Assembly: GCF_002796605.1 (NCBI RefSeq)
Contig: NZ_CP024924.1
Span: 62,001 to 126,000, forward strand
Source: Sphingomonas psychrotolerans
GTDB taxonomy: Bacteria; Pseudomonadota; Alphaproteobacteria; Sphingomonadales; Sphingomonadaceae
Direction of reading: 5' to 3'
DNA: 64,000 nucleotides
The stretch's first letter is position 1. Every line of letters begins with the position of its first letter. Of this stretch, positions 54,020 to 63,378 are shown in pieces. Below the pieces are notes generated by a model. That model saw nothing but the letters and a program-made list of their open reading frames with translations. It ran no database searches and was not told the DNA's origin. Both the position numbers and the translations under genes were made by a program.

Positions 54020-55012
54020 CACCGCCCGGATCGCCTCTTCCGCGTCCTGGCGGGACGCGCCGCCCTTGCTCAGAAGGGTCAAGCGAATGCCCTTGCGGTC
54101 CGCGCCCTCAATCCGGAGCACCGGCTTACCGCCTACATTGGACACAGTCTCCGGCTTTCCTGACTTCTTGGGGGATCCTGACCTCTTGGGGGGATCTACG
54201 GCCACAGTGAGGGCTTTGATCACGTCGAGCACAGGCATGGGATGACCGCTCTCTTCCTGCGCCTTCGCAAGACGCCCTGCTTCTTTGAACGCGCGCTCCC
54301 TGCGATCATCCGGCTTTAGCAGCGCCTTGAGCGCGATCGCGTTGCGGACTCCCAGTTCCTGAGGCTCGGTAAAGGCTCTCGTCAGCTCGGTCGGTAGCCG
54401 GGCCAGATCAAGGTAACGCGTCAACCAGCTCTCAGAGACTTTGAGGCGTTCCGCCATCGTCTTCTGACGCCCCTCATAATAGGCGTCGAGCGCTCGTAGA
54501 TAATCTCGAGCGCGCTCCAGATCGGTGAGATCGTCGCGGGCACGGTTCTCGATATCCGCAAGGCGAAACGCTTCCTCGTCGCCAATCTCGCGGACGTCGA
54601 TCAGGAACTTGAATTCCGGATAGTTGTGCGACCGCAGCCAGCTGATCGTCCAATGCCGGCGTGCGCCACATATCACTTCAAAGTCGTAGTCCGGGTCGCC
54701 CGCAACGCGCCGGACGATCGCCGGGATTTCCTGCCGACCCTGCGCCTTGATGCTTTCGATCAGGTCCGCGCAACGCTGCTCGTTGAGCAGGCCGTATTCA
54801 CGGTTGTGTCCAGCCCACATCCGGCACCGTGCCGGATCGACCAACTCATGGGTTCGCGTCACGACAGACCCCGACGCGAGGTCGGCAAGCCGATTGGCCC
54901 TGCCGGTCAGAACGTTCGCTGCAATGCCAGATCGACGCGCCGGCGTCGCCTCGCTTGAGAGATCGATTCCGGCCGCGAGATCAGCGGCAAACCCGCTGTT
55001 TTTTCTGCTCAT
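53999..55012 (-). CDS. parB: Plasmid partition protein ParB
   Basis: 337 residues from ATG 55012 with AGGGAGG upstream. The ParB N-terminal domain shows LIESIKAQGRQEIPAIVRR and VICGARRHWTISWLR (the CTPase GxRR region), then a helix-turn-helix (KTMAERLKVSESWLTRYLDLARLP). ParB binds centromere sites and loads at them to partition the plasmid. It follows parA by 79 bases, and two palindromic sites lie in that gap, adjacent to its ribosome-binding sequence. Confidence 0.92.
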   Translation of the reverse strand: MSRKNSGFAADLAAGIDLSSEATPARRSGIAANVLTGRANRLADLASGSVVTRTHELVDPARCRMWAGHNREYGLLNEQRCADLIESIKAQGRQEIPAIVRRVAGDPDYDFEVICGARRHWTISWLRSHNYPEFKFLIDVREIGDEEAFRLADIENRARDDLTDLERARDYLRALDAYYEGRQKTMAERLKVSESWLTRYLDLARLPTELTRAFTEPQELGVRNAIALKALLKPDDRRERAFKEAGRLAKAQEESGHPMPVLDVIKALTVAVDPPKRSGSPKKSGKPETVSNVGGKPVLRIEGADRKGIRLTLLSKGGASRQDAEEAIRAVLDQHWA

Positions 55013-55032
55013 GTGAGCCTCCCTTTGCTCGG

Positions 55033-55050
55033 AATTGCACGCGTGCAATT
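55033..55050. repeat. parS-like palindrome, copy 1
   Basis: AATTGCACGCGTGCAATT, a perfect 18-base palindrome directly before parB. Spaced 33 bases from copy 2, about three helical turns. Confidence 0.75.
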
Positions 55051-55065
55051 CGTGTTTCTACCGAA

Positions 55066-55083
55066 AATTGCACGCGTGCAATT
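55066..55083. repeat. parS-like palindrome, copy 2
   Basis: Same 18-base palindrome, extended to 20 bases by A/T on each side, as in copy 3. It lies nine bases beyond the parA stop. Confidence 0.75.
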
Positions 55084-55091
55084 TCCCTCGC

Positions 55092-56294
55092 TCACGCCAA
55101 CGCCGCCTCGCGCAAACGCTTTTGGTGGCTCGGCCACATCGACCGGATATCGACTTCGATTTCGCCGTTTACGCCATCGAGATAAGCAAGGCAGCGGTTG
55201 CGAACAGCAGAGCTCGTTGCCGGCCCGTCGAGTTCATAAACCGTCATCAGTCGGGCGGTCGCGTTGTCGATCTCGGCCGAGTCCTTTAGCGGCGTGCGCA
55301 CCATCGCGTGGCCGAACAGCGTCCGCATAAGGTTTAGCAACTCCTTCTGCATCGACTTGTTCTCATCGACCTTCGAAGCAACGAACCGAAGGAAGCGCAA
55401 CTCAGGTGCGAGCCCGCGCTCCGCAAGCTGTTCGATCGTCTCATCCAGCATCGAAAGGAAAGCCGCGGTCGACGAAAAGTCCATGACCGTCGGCGGCACT
55501 GGAACGACCAATGAATTGGCCGCGCGCAGTACCGACAACGAGATCGCCCCCAGGGCGGGCGGCGGATCCATCACGATCACGTCGAAGCGGTCCGAGATGC
55601 TCTCGATGCCCTCTCTCAGACGATCCAGCAATGTGCCGCTGCCGCGGGCCATACGAGCGGCCAGTTCGTATTCGGATTGGAACAACCGCAGGTTTGCCGG
55701 GATGAGTTCGAGACCGTCGAAATGCGTCTTGCGCAGCGCATAGTCGAGTGACGACCGCTCCCCCTCGCGGAGGAACGGGTACAACGTGTCGTCTTCGTCA
55801 AGATCAAGGTCGGGCACATACCCGAACAACGTCGTCGCCGAGGCCTGACTGTCGCAGTCGATCAGCGCGACCCGGTAGCCCCGGATCGCCAGATATTGCG
55901 CCAGATGCACGGCGAGCGTCGACTTGCCCACGCCGCCCTTGAAGTTCTGCACGGCAACGACGCAGCATGGATCTTCGGGGCTGCGATACGGGCGTGTCCC
56001 AAACACCCCGCGCATGTCATTGAGCTGCGCGAGCGTATATTTCTCTCGCCGATTATTGTCGGTCCGTGCCGGCTCCGGCAGGCGCCCATCCTTCTCCGCA
56101 TCACGAATCGCTGCCGCGGTTCGGCCGACGAGCTCAGCCGCTTTGCTGATCGTGAAGGTCGGTTCACGACGATCGTCGCTTCTGGCGCTACGGGCCGAAT
56201 CCCGCAGTCTTTCTAGGACCGAAGACGTTCGGCTCGCCAAGGTTGCGACCGACACAAGGCGATCGGCCTCCTCTAGTTCGAGACTATTTGACAT
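55092..56294 (-). CDS. parA: Plasmid partition ATPase ParA
   Basis: 400 residues. An N-terminal helix-turn-helix domain (ISKAAELVGRTAAAIRDAEK) marks type Ia ParA, which also autoregulates its operon. The deviant Walker A is KGGVGKST at 119-126, followed by ALIDCDSQASAT and VIVMDPPPALG. GGGAGC precedes the ATG. It lies 164 bases after repA and just before parB, all minus strand, with a parS-like site at each end of the gene. Confidence 0.94.
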   Translation of the reverse strand: MSNSLELEEADRLVSVATLASRTSSVLERLRDSARSARSDDRREPTFTISKAAELVGRTAAAIRDAEKDGRLPEPARTDNNRREKYTLAQLNDMRGVFGTRPYRSPEDPCCVVAVQNFKGGVGKSTLAVHLAQYLAIRGYRVALIDCDSQASATTLFGYVPDLDLDEDDTLYPFLREGERSSLDYALRKTHFDGLELIPANLRLFQSEYELAARMARGSGTLLDRLREGIESISDRFDVIVMDPPPALGAISLSVLRAANSLVVPVPPTVMDFSSTAAFLSMLDETIEQLAERGLAPELRFLRFVASKVDENKSMQKELLNLMRTLFGHAMVRTPLKDSAEIDNATARLMTVYELDGPATSSAVRNRCLAYLDGVNGEIEVDIRSMWPSHQKRLREAALA

Positions 56295-56435
56295 GCTCCC
56301 GCCTTTCGAAATTCAGGGCATGGTATACGCACTTGCGATTTTGGGTCAATAAATTCGCGGATTTCGAAAGTCGGAGTACCGTTCCGGCGGTTTTCGCGAT
56401 CCTCTGGCGCTTACCTGACTCGGTGGGGGAGGGAA

Positions 56436-56453
56436 AATTGCACGCGTGCAATT
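56436..56453. repeat. parS-like palindrome, copy 3
   Basis: Third copy of AATTGCACGCGTGCAATT, between repA and parA (six bases from the repA stop). Confidence 0.75.
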
Positions 56454-56458
56454 TGGAC

Positions 56459-57613
56459 CTAAACCGCCCTACCCCGCCGTGTGACCCAACTCTCGCAAAA
56501 CCCTTTCCAGGCGGCCGCGAGTTTCACGCCTCGGAGCTTCTCAAGCCGCTCGCCCATATGCTCGCGAAAGCCGCTAGCGATCATGTCGATGTCCCATCCG
56601 CCGCCATGGGCCCGGCCGATTGCCAACAGATCATCATGACCAAAGCGGATTGAACCGCGCGGGAAAGTGGGCTCTTCCGCCTTCAGTTTGGCAATGGCCT
56701 TGGGCGCTGCTGCGATCGCCCCCTGCCCCACGGACATCGTCTCGACCGTTCCTTCGCGGCGCTCCCGGCGGCCACCCGAATGCCGATCGAGTTCGTCCAC
56801 CGTCTCGATGACCTCCGGCGGGGTCTTCGGCTCGAACCGGAACTCGATCTCGGCAACCGTTCGACCCTGCCGGATTTCACGCCACTCAACACGAAAATGG
56901 GCGAGTTGATCAATCTCTGCCTTCGCCTTCTCGAGGACCTTGCGGCGCAGCTGTGCGAAGTCGGTGTAAACCTCAGGCGGTATCCCCAGCGCCGCGCGGA
57001 GCGCTGCCATGTCGCCGCGCCATGTCGCCTGCCTTCGATGGAGGCGTAGAGCCCCAAGCTCGTACAAGCGCAGAGCATAGTTGGACCTGAAGCCGAGCAC
57101 CGCCTGCCGGTTCAGCACGGCATAGGTTTCGGATGCCTGGATCATCTTGCGGGCGTCGGGGGTAAACTCCCATTCGATCCAACCGGCCTCACCGCCATCC
57201 TCTTCGGTCTCCTCGCGCGAACGCGAAATCAGGGAGAAGCGAAGCGTCGCCTTCTTGCCACGCCAGGATTTGTCATCAATGGCAAACAGAGTCCGATGAA
57301 GCTCCTCCAACATGTCGGTGATGCGCTCGTTGCCCTTATGCCCTCGGCGAATGTCGGCCTTTCGCATCCGGTGTGGCTTGTCTTCCCAAGCATCACCCCC
57401 AGCGGTCAAAATCATCAGGGCAAGCAAACGAGACGCCGTGAGGCTAAGCGATTCGCCTTTGACGAACTTGACCTCGATGATGTTGCCGGGTTTGGCGAAT
57501 TCATCGCCGCCTTTTGCCCGCAAAGCAGCGGCCACGCGCATGGCTCGACCAGGTGAGACTTCGTCTACTACCGGTTCGACTTCTTCAGCTAATTGGTCCG
57601 CTTCGGATTCCAT
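56459..57613 (-). CDS. repA: Plasmid replication initiator RepA (Rep_3 type)
   Basis: 384 residues with two winged-helix domains as in Rep_3/RepB initiators: LSLTASRLLALMILTAGGDA, then LRFSLISRSREETEE, VLNRQAVLGFRSNYALRLYEL, and the DNA-recognition region FAQLRRKVLEKAKAEIDQLA. Initiators of this family bind iterons as monomers and inverted half-iterons as dimers for autorepression; both kinds of site are found just upstream. First gene of the repA-parA-parB run. Confidence 0.92.
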   Translation of the reverse strand: MESEADQLAEEVEPVVDEVSPGRAMRVAAALRAKGGDEFAKPGNIIEVKFVKGESLSLTASRLLALMILTAGGDAWEDKPHRMRKADIRRGHKGNERITDMLEELHRTLFAIDDKSWRGKKATLRFSLISRSREETEEDGGEAGWIEWEFTPDARKMIQASETYAVLNRQAVLGFRSNYALRLYELGALRLHRRQATWRGDMAALRAALGIPPEVYTDFAQLRRKVLEKAKAEIDQLAHFRVEWREIRQGRTVAEIEFRFEPKTPPEVIETVDELDRHSGGRRERREGTVETMSVGQGAIAAAPKAIAKLKAEEPTFPRGSIRFGHDDLLAIGRAHGGGWDIDMIASGFREHMGERLEKLRGVKLAAAWKGFCESWVTRRGRAV

Positions 57614-57658
57614 GCCATAGTACGATCGAAAATTGAGACTTCAGAAGCTGTTTTGCTG

Positions 57659-57692
57659 CCTGACCTGACCTCTTGCGTCAAGTCAGGTCAGG
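57659..57692. promoter_or_regulatory. Inverted iteron halves before repA
   Basis: CCTGACCTGAC and GTCAGGTCAGG form perfect 11-base arms around a 12-base centre, 46-79 bases upstream of the repA start. GTCAGG is also the iteron core, so this is probably the RepA autorepression operator. Confidence 0.7.
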
Positions 57693-57731
57693 ATAGACCG
57701 CTGGTTCGACCCCCCGCGCGGTCAGGATAGA
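57687..57731 (+). repeat. Two exact iteron-like repeats
   Basis: GTCAGGATAGA occurs at 57687-57697 and 57721-57731, 34 bases apart. The same sequence, with C in the last place, begins the main array at 57884. Confidence 0.65.
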
Positions 57732-57882
57732 TTCGCGTGCCTGAGAGGGAAAAAACGAGGAGATGCGGCGAGTCGCGGATTGCTACCCGCGAACGACACA
57801 AAACAGACCTTGGGGTTCGATTGACCGATTTAATCGACCCAGAATTGCCTGAAATGGCAGGCGATACGTCCGTCCCCCAACT

Positions 57883-57990
57883 GGTCAGGATAGCCCCCAA
57901 TGGGTCAGGTATCTTCCCCCACTAGGACAGGGTTTGGCCCCCGCGCGGTCAGGGAAACTCCCCCGCCAAGTCAGGCAAACCCGGCTAGTC
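57883..57990 (+). repeat. Iteron array, probable replication origin
   Basis: Five units start at 57883, 57903, 57925, 57947 and 57969: spacing 20, 22, 22 and 22 bases. Each begins GGTCAGG or a one-base variant, followed after 2-8 bases by a run of C in the first four. This is the layout of RepA-binding iterons at an origin. AT-richer DNA follows (about 58010-58090) and could be the opening region. No certain DnaA box was found; the 200 bases before toprim hold nothing else. Confidence 0.75.
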
Positions 57991-58198
57991 GCCTGATAAC
58001 ACGCGGCTTTTTCGGCCCGAATCTGAATCTATTTGAATCACGAATCCTTCCGCTGCGAGCAGCGGCGTTTCTAAATATGATTCTTTGGAAGAAGTGAGCC
58101 GATTCGCGCCTCGCATCGGTGGCGTCCGAAAGCGTCAGTTATCGGCATAACCACATGAGAGGGGAGGGGGGCTGGGCTGGTAAGCAGGAGGTACAACC

Positions 58199-59053
58199 AT
58201 GCCGCTTACAGCCAAACGGCCATCACAAGAACTGGTCAACATCGTCGGAGCGCTCAGGGGCACCTGGAGCGGCTATGTCGCGATGTGCCGTTGCCCTGCC
58301 CACGCCGACAGCAATCCAAGCCTCTCGATTCGCCAAGGAGACCGGTCCATCCTGGTCACATGCTTTGCGGGTTGCGCGCGCGAGGACGTGTTGCGGGAGA
58401 TCAGCCGGATCAAACCAGGGGAACGGTACACCTATCCAGCATTCGTGCGTCCCGGCCTTTCCGCAAATGTCGAACGCATCTGGGAGCAGGCAGTCGAAAT
58501 CGGCGGCAGCCTCGCCGAGCGCTATCTCGCGCGTCGTAATCTGCTGTCGTCACCGCCAGACGTCCGCTTTCATCCGCGCTGCCCCTATCTTCCGCGTCCG
58601 AAGACCGTATTCCTGCCGGCGCTCCTCATCGCTGTCCGGGAAACCAGGAGACTCACGGCGATCCAGCGGATTTTCCTCGAGCCTGACGGCACCGGCTATA
58701 TCCGCAAAGTCATGCTCGGGTCCCCAGGTGCCGGAGCTTGGCGAGGCAGGGTAGGGGGCCCAATACTCGCGATCAGCGAGGGCTTTGAAACTGCCGAGGC
58801 GTTTACTCGACTGAACGACATTCCTTGCTGGGCTTCGCTGGGCGCCCGCCGGCTCGACCAGCTCGTGATCCCCGAGCACGTCACCACCCTGCTGATCGCC
58901 GAAGACAATGACGCCGAGGGGCGGCGCGCCGCGGACAAGGCGGTTCGGCATTATGCACGGCCTGACCTCGCAATACGTCGGGCACCGCCGCCGCCGAAAT
59001 TCAAGGACTGGGCCAAGGTGCTCGACGCCCGAGTGAACTCAGAGCGAACCTAA
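58199..59053 (+). CDS. Toprim/primase-like protein with CHC2-type zinc motif
   Basis: 284 residues with a very strong AGGAGGT before the ATG. A zinc-binding N-terminus CRCPAHADSNPSLSI, then VTCFAGC, is the DnaG/CHC2 pattern. Toprim follows: GPILAISEGFETAEAF (Glu) and LLIAEDNDAEGRRAADKA (Asp-x-Asp), the metal site of primases and topoisomerases. It probably primes plasmid DNA, or acts in transfer replication. Next gene starts 80 bases downstream. Confidence 0.86.
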   Translation: MPLTAKRPSQELVNIVGALRGTWSGYVAMCRCPAHADSNPSLSIRQGDRSILVTCFAGCAREDVLREISRIKPGERYTYPAFVRPGLSANVERIWEQAVEIGGSLAERYLARRNLLSSPPDVRFHPRCPYLPRPKTVFLPALLIAVRETRRLTAIQRIFLEPDGTGYIRKVMLGSPGAGAWRGRVGGPILAISEGFETAEAFTRLNDIPCWASLGARRLDQLVIPEHVTTLLIAEDNDAEGRRAADKAVRHYARPDLAIRRAPPPPKFKDWAKVLDARVNSERT

Positions 59054-59132
59054 GGCGCCGCGAGGCGGCCGAGAGGGGAGGGGGATCGAGAGTGTGATGC
59101 TGCCGAGGGTGCAGCCACGCAGGAGATCCCAG

Positions 59133-62100
59133 ATGACCGACCTCTTCCAAACGGCTGATCGTGCCGACCGCCAAGCCGCCCGCCAGCTCCTCACACGGCT
59201 GTCCTCGGACACGCCGCTCACTCGCCGGCACCTCAATGAAGCCATGGTAGCGGCCTTTGGCGGATCAGATGCCGAGGGACGGTGGACCCAACGCGAGAGT
59301 TTCGAAGTCCTAGAACACGCGCTTTCCCTTCACATACGCGCGTCGGGCTCTTCGATTTCGTCGTTTGCCGACGTCTTGCGGATGATCGAACTCACCGCCC
59401 GGCTGCCGACGCAAACGGTGCGCAGTGAAGATCAGATCGAATGGCAGCAATTCTCGACGCCTGTCGACATCGCCGCCGTCGCCGTGCTGCTCGCAAACGT
59501 TCAGCCCGACGACGTCATTCTCGAGCCCAGCGCCGGCAACGGCCTCCTGGTAGCGCACATTCCCGCGCACAGATCGCTCCATCTCAACGAACTCGACCCC
59601 GTGCGCCGCGGCCGGCTCGCCGACGTGTTCCCGGCCGCGATCGTCACCGGTCATGATGGCGCTACGCTGAACTCCTCCCTTGGGAATACCGAGCGCCCGA
59701 CGCTCATACTGATGAACCCGCCGTTCTCGCGCTCGCTTGGCAGAGGGGCGGATGACTATGCAGCAGTCCGACATCTGCAGGCTGCGCTCCGCCGTCTGCT
59801 GCCAGGGGGCCGCATCGTCGCGATCATGCCGGACTGGTTCGGACCAAACGCAAGAATGCGCGACCAGTACGAGACTGTGCTGCGGGATGTCACGGTGAGA
59901 ACCGCGATCCGGCTCGAGAAATGCTATGTGAAACACGGCACCTCGATCGCCATCAGACTATTCGTGATCGACAAGCTGCCCGGCAAGGCGCCCCCAGCGA
60001 TTATCCAGCGTTCATCCGTGGCCGAATTGCTCGATGCGCTCACGATTTCCGAGCGGGCGCCGTCGCGCGCCGACACCCCCGCCGCTCCCCCGAAGCGTGC
60101 GACCGGCGTCTCGATGTTCCGAGCGATCAAGAGCAGCCGCCCTGCGCCAAGGGCTTCTCATGCGCCGGTGCGCAACGACGTGTTGCCCGTCGACTATGCC
60201 AAGCTCGACACGCCTGCGCCTCTGCTTGACCAGACCGGCGTCTACCTGCCGTACCGGCCGAGCCGGATCGTCTTCGACAAAGCGGGCGAGCACCCGACTG
60301 CGCTGGTCGAATCCGTTGCGATGGGATCGATCCCGGCACCGATTCCCAACTATGTGCCGCGGCTGCCTGAACGGACGGTCGCTGAGCGATTGCTGTCCGC
60401 ATCGCAGCTCGAGACCGTCGTTTACGCAGGTCACGCCTGGTCGCAGAGCATCCCCGGCCGCTTCAAGCCCAATAAGGAGGGCGTTGGCCTCACGCTGGCC
60501 GAACATGGCGATATGTATCGCAAGGGTTTCTTCCTCGGCGACGGGACCGGTGCCGGCAAAGGCCGCCAGATTGCGGCCTGCATACTCGACAACTGGTTGC
60601 AGGGCCGTCGCCGCAACATCTGGGTGACCAAAAATGCACCGCTGCTCGAAGACGCCCGTCGCGACTGGACCGCGCTCGGTGGCCTTAACGGCGACATCCA
60701 GCCTATCTCGAATTGGAAGATCGACGAGCCCATAAAGCTCGATCAGGGCGTCCTGCTCGTCACCTATCCAACCCTGCGCTCTCTGCGCGGCGACCATAGC
60801 AGGCTCAAGCAGGTCACCGACTGGGCGGGAGCCGATTTCGACGGCGTCATCGCCTTTGACGAAGCCCATGAGATGGGCGGAGTGGCGGGCGGGGAGGGGG
60901 CTCTCGGTGCGAAAGAGGGCTCGCAGCAGGGCATCTGCGGCGTTCTGCTTCAGAACTATCTGCCGGGCGCGCGCGTGCTCTACGCATCCGCCACCGGCGC
61001 TTCGGACATCAACAATCTTGCTTACGCGGTGCGACTTGGCCTCTGGGGTCCGGAAACAGCCTTTGCCGATCGCGAGCAGTTCATCAGCAGCATCCGCAAG
61101 GGCGGGATCGCGGCCATGGAACTGGTCGCGCGTGATCTGAAGGCAACCGGTCTGTACGTGGCGCGCGCGCTCAGCTTCGCCGGCGTCGAGTACGACATTC
61201 TCCAGCACGAGCTGACGCCCGCCCAGATCGAAATCTACGACACCTATGCCGAGGCCTGGTCGATCATCCATCAGAACATGGAGAAGGCGCTCGAGCTGAC
61301 CGCGGTGATCGACGGCTTGGAGAATGCGACTCTCAACAGCGGCGCCAAAGCCGCGGCACGATCGCGGTTCGAGTCGACCAAGCAGCGCTTCTTCGGCCAG
61401 GTTCTCCTGTCGATGAAGCTACCGACGGTGATCGCGGCCGCGCAGCGTCATCTCGAGAGTGGGCAATCCGTGGTGATGCAACTCGTCACGACGGCCGAGT
61501 CGATCCTCGACCGCCGGCTCGGGGCGCTCAGCCCAGACGAACGGGCGGAGCTCGAAATCGACCTCTCGCCCCGCGAATACGTCATTGATTACCTCGAACG
61601 CGCCTTCCCGACCCGGCAGATGCGCGTGTTCACCGACGACACGGGCACGCCACGGTCCGTTCCCATGGAGGACGAAGCCGGAAACCCGGTCTACAATCCC
61701 GAGGCCGAAGCGGCGCGCGACCTGATGATCGAGCAACTGTGTGCCTTGCCCCCCATCATGTCGGCGCTCGACGGCCTGCTCGAGCATTTTGGACACGACC
61801 GCGTTGCCGAAGTGACGGGCCGCACGAAGCGGCTGATCTCGGGCGGCGATGGCCGGCAAAAGCTCGAGACGCGCTCGACAAGGACAAGCCAGGCCGAGGC
61901 CGCTGCCTTCATGGAAGGACGCAAGCGCATGCTCGTCTTTTCGGATGCCGGTGGCACCGGCCGATCCTACCATGCATCGCGGGATGTCGCGAACCAGGAG
62001 CAGCGCGTTCACTTGCTGCTCGAACCGGGCTGGCGCGCCGATCGCGCGATACAGGGGCTCGGCCGAACGCATCGCACGCATCAGGCCAGCACGCCGTTGT

Positions 62101-63356
62101 TCCGGCCGGTGACCACGAACTGCAAAGGTGAGCTCCGCTTCACCAGCACCATTGCTCGCCGGCTCGACAGTCTTGGCGCTCTTACGCGCGGGCAGCGCCA
62201 GACCGGCGGCCAGAACCTGTTCGATCCCGCCGATAATCTCGAAAGCGAATATGCCTGCGCCGCGCTCGTGAGCTGGTTCCACCTGCTCGTCGGCGGAAAG
62301 CTGACCAGCGTCAGCCACGCGAACTTTGAACAGCGTACCGGCCTTGAGCTTTGTGACAAGGATGGCGTCATGAAGGACGAGCTTCCGCCCATCCAGCGGT
62401 GGCTGAACCGCATTCTCGCGCTGCCGATCGGACTTCAGAACAAGATCTTCGACGAATTTCTCTCGCTCGTCGAAACGCGCGTCTCTGCAGCGCGCGAAGC
62501 CGGGCGGCTCGATGTCGGCGTCGAGACCATCCTGGTCGACAAGGCGACCCTCATCGAAGACACGCTCCTGCGCACCGATCCCAACAGCGGCGCCACCTCG
62601 CACCTGCTGACGATCGAGATCGAGCATCGGCGCGTGCCGGTCTCGCTGGAGCGGATCCTCCATATCGCCGACGCCGACGCCACCACGGAATTCCTGACCA
62701 ACACCAAGTCCGGCAAAGTGGCGCTCCAGACCCGGGCACGGGCGCTCATGGAAGAGAAGGAGGGGACACCGATCCCGCGGGTCGAACTGATGCGGCCGAC
62801 CAGGCGCGAATATATGCGGGAGCACGAATTGTTCGAAAGCGCGTGGACCCCGATCGACCGGCAGGCCTTTTCCGCCAAATGGCGCGAAGAAGCCGACTAC
62901 GCGGCGAACAAGGTCGATACCGAGACCATCCGTCTCGCCTCCGGCCTTCTGCTCCCAATCTGGTCCGCACTGCCAAGCGACCATCTGGTCGTGAACCGCA
63001 TCGCCGACAAAGCGGGCAACAGCTGGCTCGGGCGCCTCGTCTTTGACGACCATGTCGTCCAGCTCTTCACCAATCTCGGCATCGACCGCGCCGAGAACTT
63101 GCCGCCGCAGGACATCGTCAAGTCGGCCTTCTCGGGTCGGGCCGTCGATCTGTCGCGGCCGTTCCCGATGACGATCAGGCGCGCGCTGGTGAATGGCACA
63201 CCCCGCATAGAGCTGGTCGGTGCACCCTCGCAGCAGCTCGCCTGGCTCAAATCGATCGGCTGCTTCACCGAGGTGATTCAGTACCGGACGCGCGTGTTCC
63301 TGCCGGTCCCCACAGCGAGCGAAACGCTTGATCGTCTCCTCAAGGAATCCGCCTAG
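59133..63356 (+). CDS. Strawberry notch-family helicase fused to an N-terminal DNA methylase-like domain
   Basis: 1407 residues. Residues about 120-300 form a methyltransferase-like domain with ILEPSAGNGLLVAHI (SAM loop) and LILMNPPFSRSLG (NPPF catalytic motif of N6-adenine methylases). Residues about 460-1000 are a superfamily 2 helicase of strawberry notch type: GDGTGAGKGRQIAACIL (Walker A), AFDEAHEMGG (DEAH box), then QGLGRTHRTHQAS. The rest is a long C-terminal domain. The ATG at 59133 follows AGGAG. Domain functions are from families; whether it modifies DNA, resists restriction or aids transfer is unknown. Confidence 0.9.
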   Translation: MTDLFQTADRADRQAARQLLTRLSSDTPLTRRHLNEAMVAAFGGSDAEGRWTQRESFEVLEHALSLHIRASGSSISSFADVLRMIELTARLPTQTVRSEDQIEWQQFSTPVDIAAVAVLLANVQPDDVILEPSAGNGLLVAHIPAHRSLHLNELDPVRRGRLADVFPAAIVTGHDGATLNSSLGNTERPTLILMNPPFSRSLGRGADDYAAVRHLQAALRRLLPGGRIVAIMPDWFGPNARMRDQYETVLRDVTVRTAIRLEKCYVKHGTSIAIRLFVIDKLPGKAPPAIIQRSSVAELLDALTISERAPSRADTPAAPPKRATGVSMFRAIKSSRPAPRASHAPVRNDVLPVDYAKLDTPAPLLDQTGVYLPYRPSRIVFDKAGEHPTALVESVAMGSIPAPIPNYVPRLPERTVAERLLSASQLETVVYAGHAWSQSIPGRFKPNKEGVGLTLAEHGDMYRKGFFLGDGTGAGKGRQIAACILDNWLQGRRRNIWVTKNAPLLEDARRDWTALGGLNGDIQPISNWKIDEPIKLDQGVLLVTYPTLRSLRGDHSRLKQVTDWAGADFDGVIAFDEAHEMGGVAGGEGALGAKEGSQQGICGVLLQNYLPGARVLYASATGASDINNLAYAVRLGLWGPETAFADREQFISSIRKGGIAAMELVARDLKATGLYVARALSFAGVEYDILQHELTPAQIEIYDTYAEAWSIIHQNMEKALELTAVIDGLENATLNSGAKAAARSRFESTKQRFFGQVLLSMKLPTVIAAAQRHLESGQSVVMQLVTTAESILDRRLGALSPDERAELEIDLSPREYVIDYLERAFPTRQMRVFTDDTGTPRSVPMEDEAGNPVYNPEAEAARDLMIEQLCALPPIMSALDGLLEHFGHDRVAEVTGRTKRLISGGDGRQKLETRSTRTSQAEAAAFMEGRKRMLVFSDAGGTGRSYHASRDVANQEQRVHLLLEPGWRADRAIQGLGRTHRTHQASTPLFRPVTTNCKGELRFTSTIARRLDSLGALTRGQRQTGGQNLFDPADNLESEYACAALVSWFHLLVGGKLTSVSHANFEQRTGLELCDKDGVMKDELPPIQRWLNRILALPIGLQNKIFDEFLSLVETRVSAAREAGRLDVGVETILVDKATLIEDTLLRTDPNSGATSHLLTIEIEHRRVPVSLERILHIADADATTEFLTNTKSGKVALQTRARALMEEKEGTPIPRVELMRPTRREYMREHELFESAWTPIDRQAFSAKWREEADYAANKVDTETIRLASGLLLPIWSALPSDHLVVNRIADKAGNSWLGRLVFDDHVVQLFTNLGIDRAENLPPQDIVKSAFSGRAVDLSRPFPMTIRRALVNGTPRIELVGAPSQQLAWLKSIGCFTEVIQYRTRVFLPVPTASETLDRLLKESA

Positions 63357-63378
63357 TGCAATCTGGCCCTTGATCCGC

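Noticed and set aside
57659..57692. The inverted repeat before repA as a transcription terminator
   Set aside because: It lies before the gene, lacks a T run and is built from iteron cores, so an operator is the better reading.
58139..58147. TTATCGGCA near the origin as a DnaA box
   Set aside because: It differs from TTATCCACA at two of the conserved central positions; not enough to call.
60012..63053. Very long open frames on the minus strand opposite the strawberry notch gene (up to 544 codons)
   Set aside because: They are antisense shadows of a GC-rich gene with matching third-position bias; no ribosome-binding sequence, and the residues read as low-complexity Arg/Ala/Gly.
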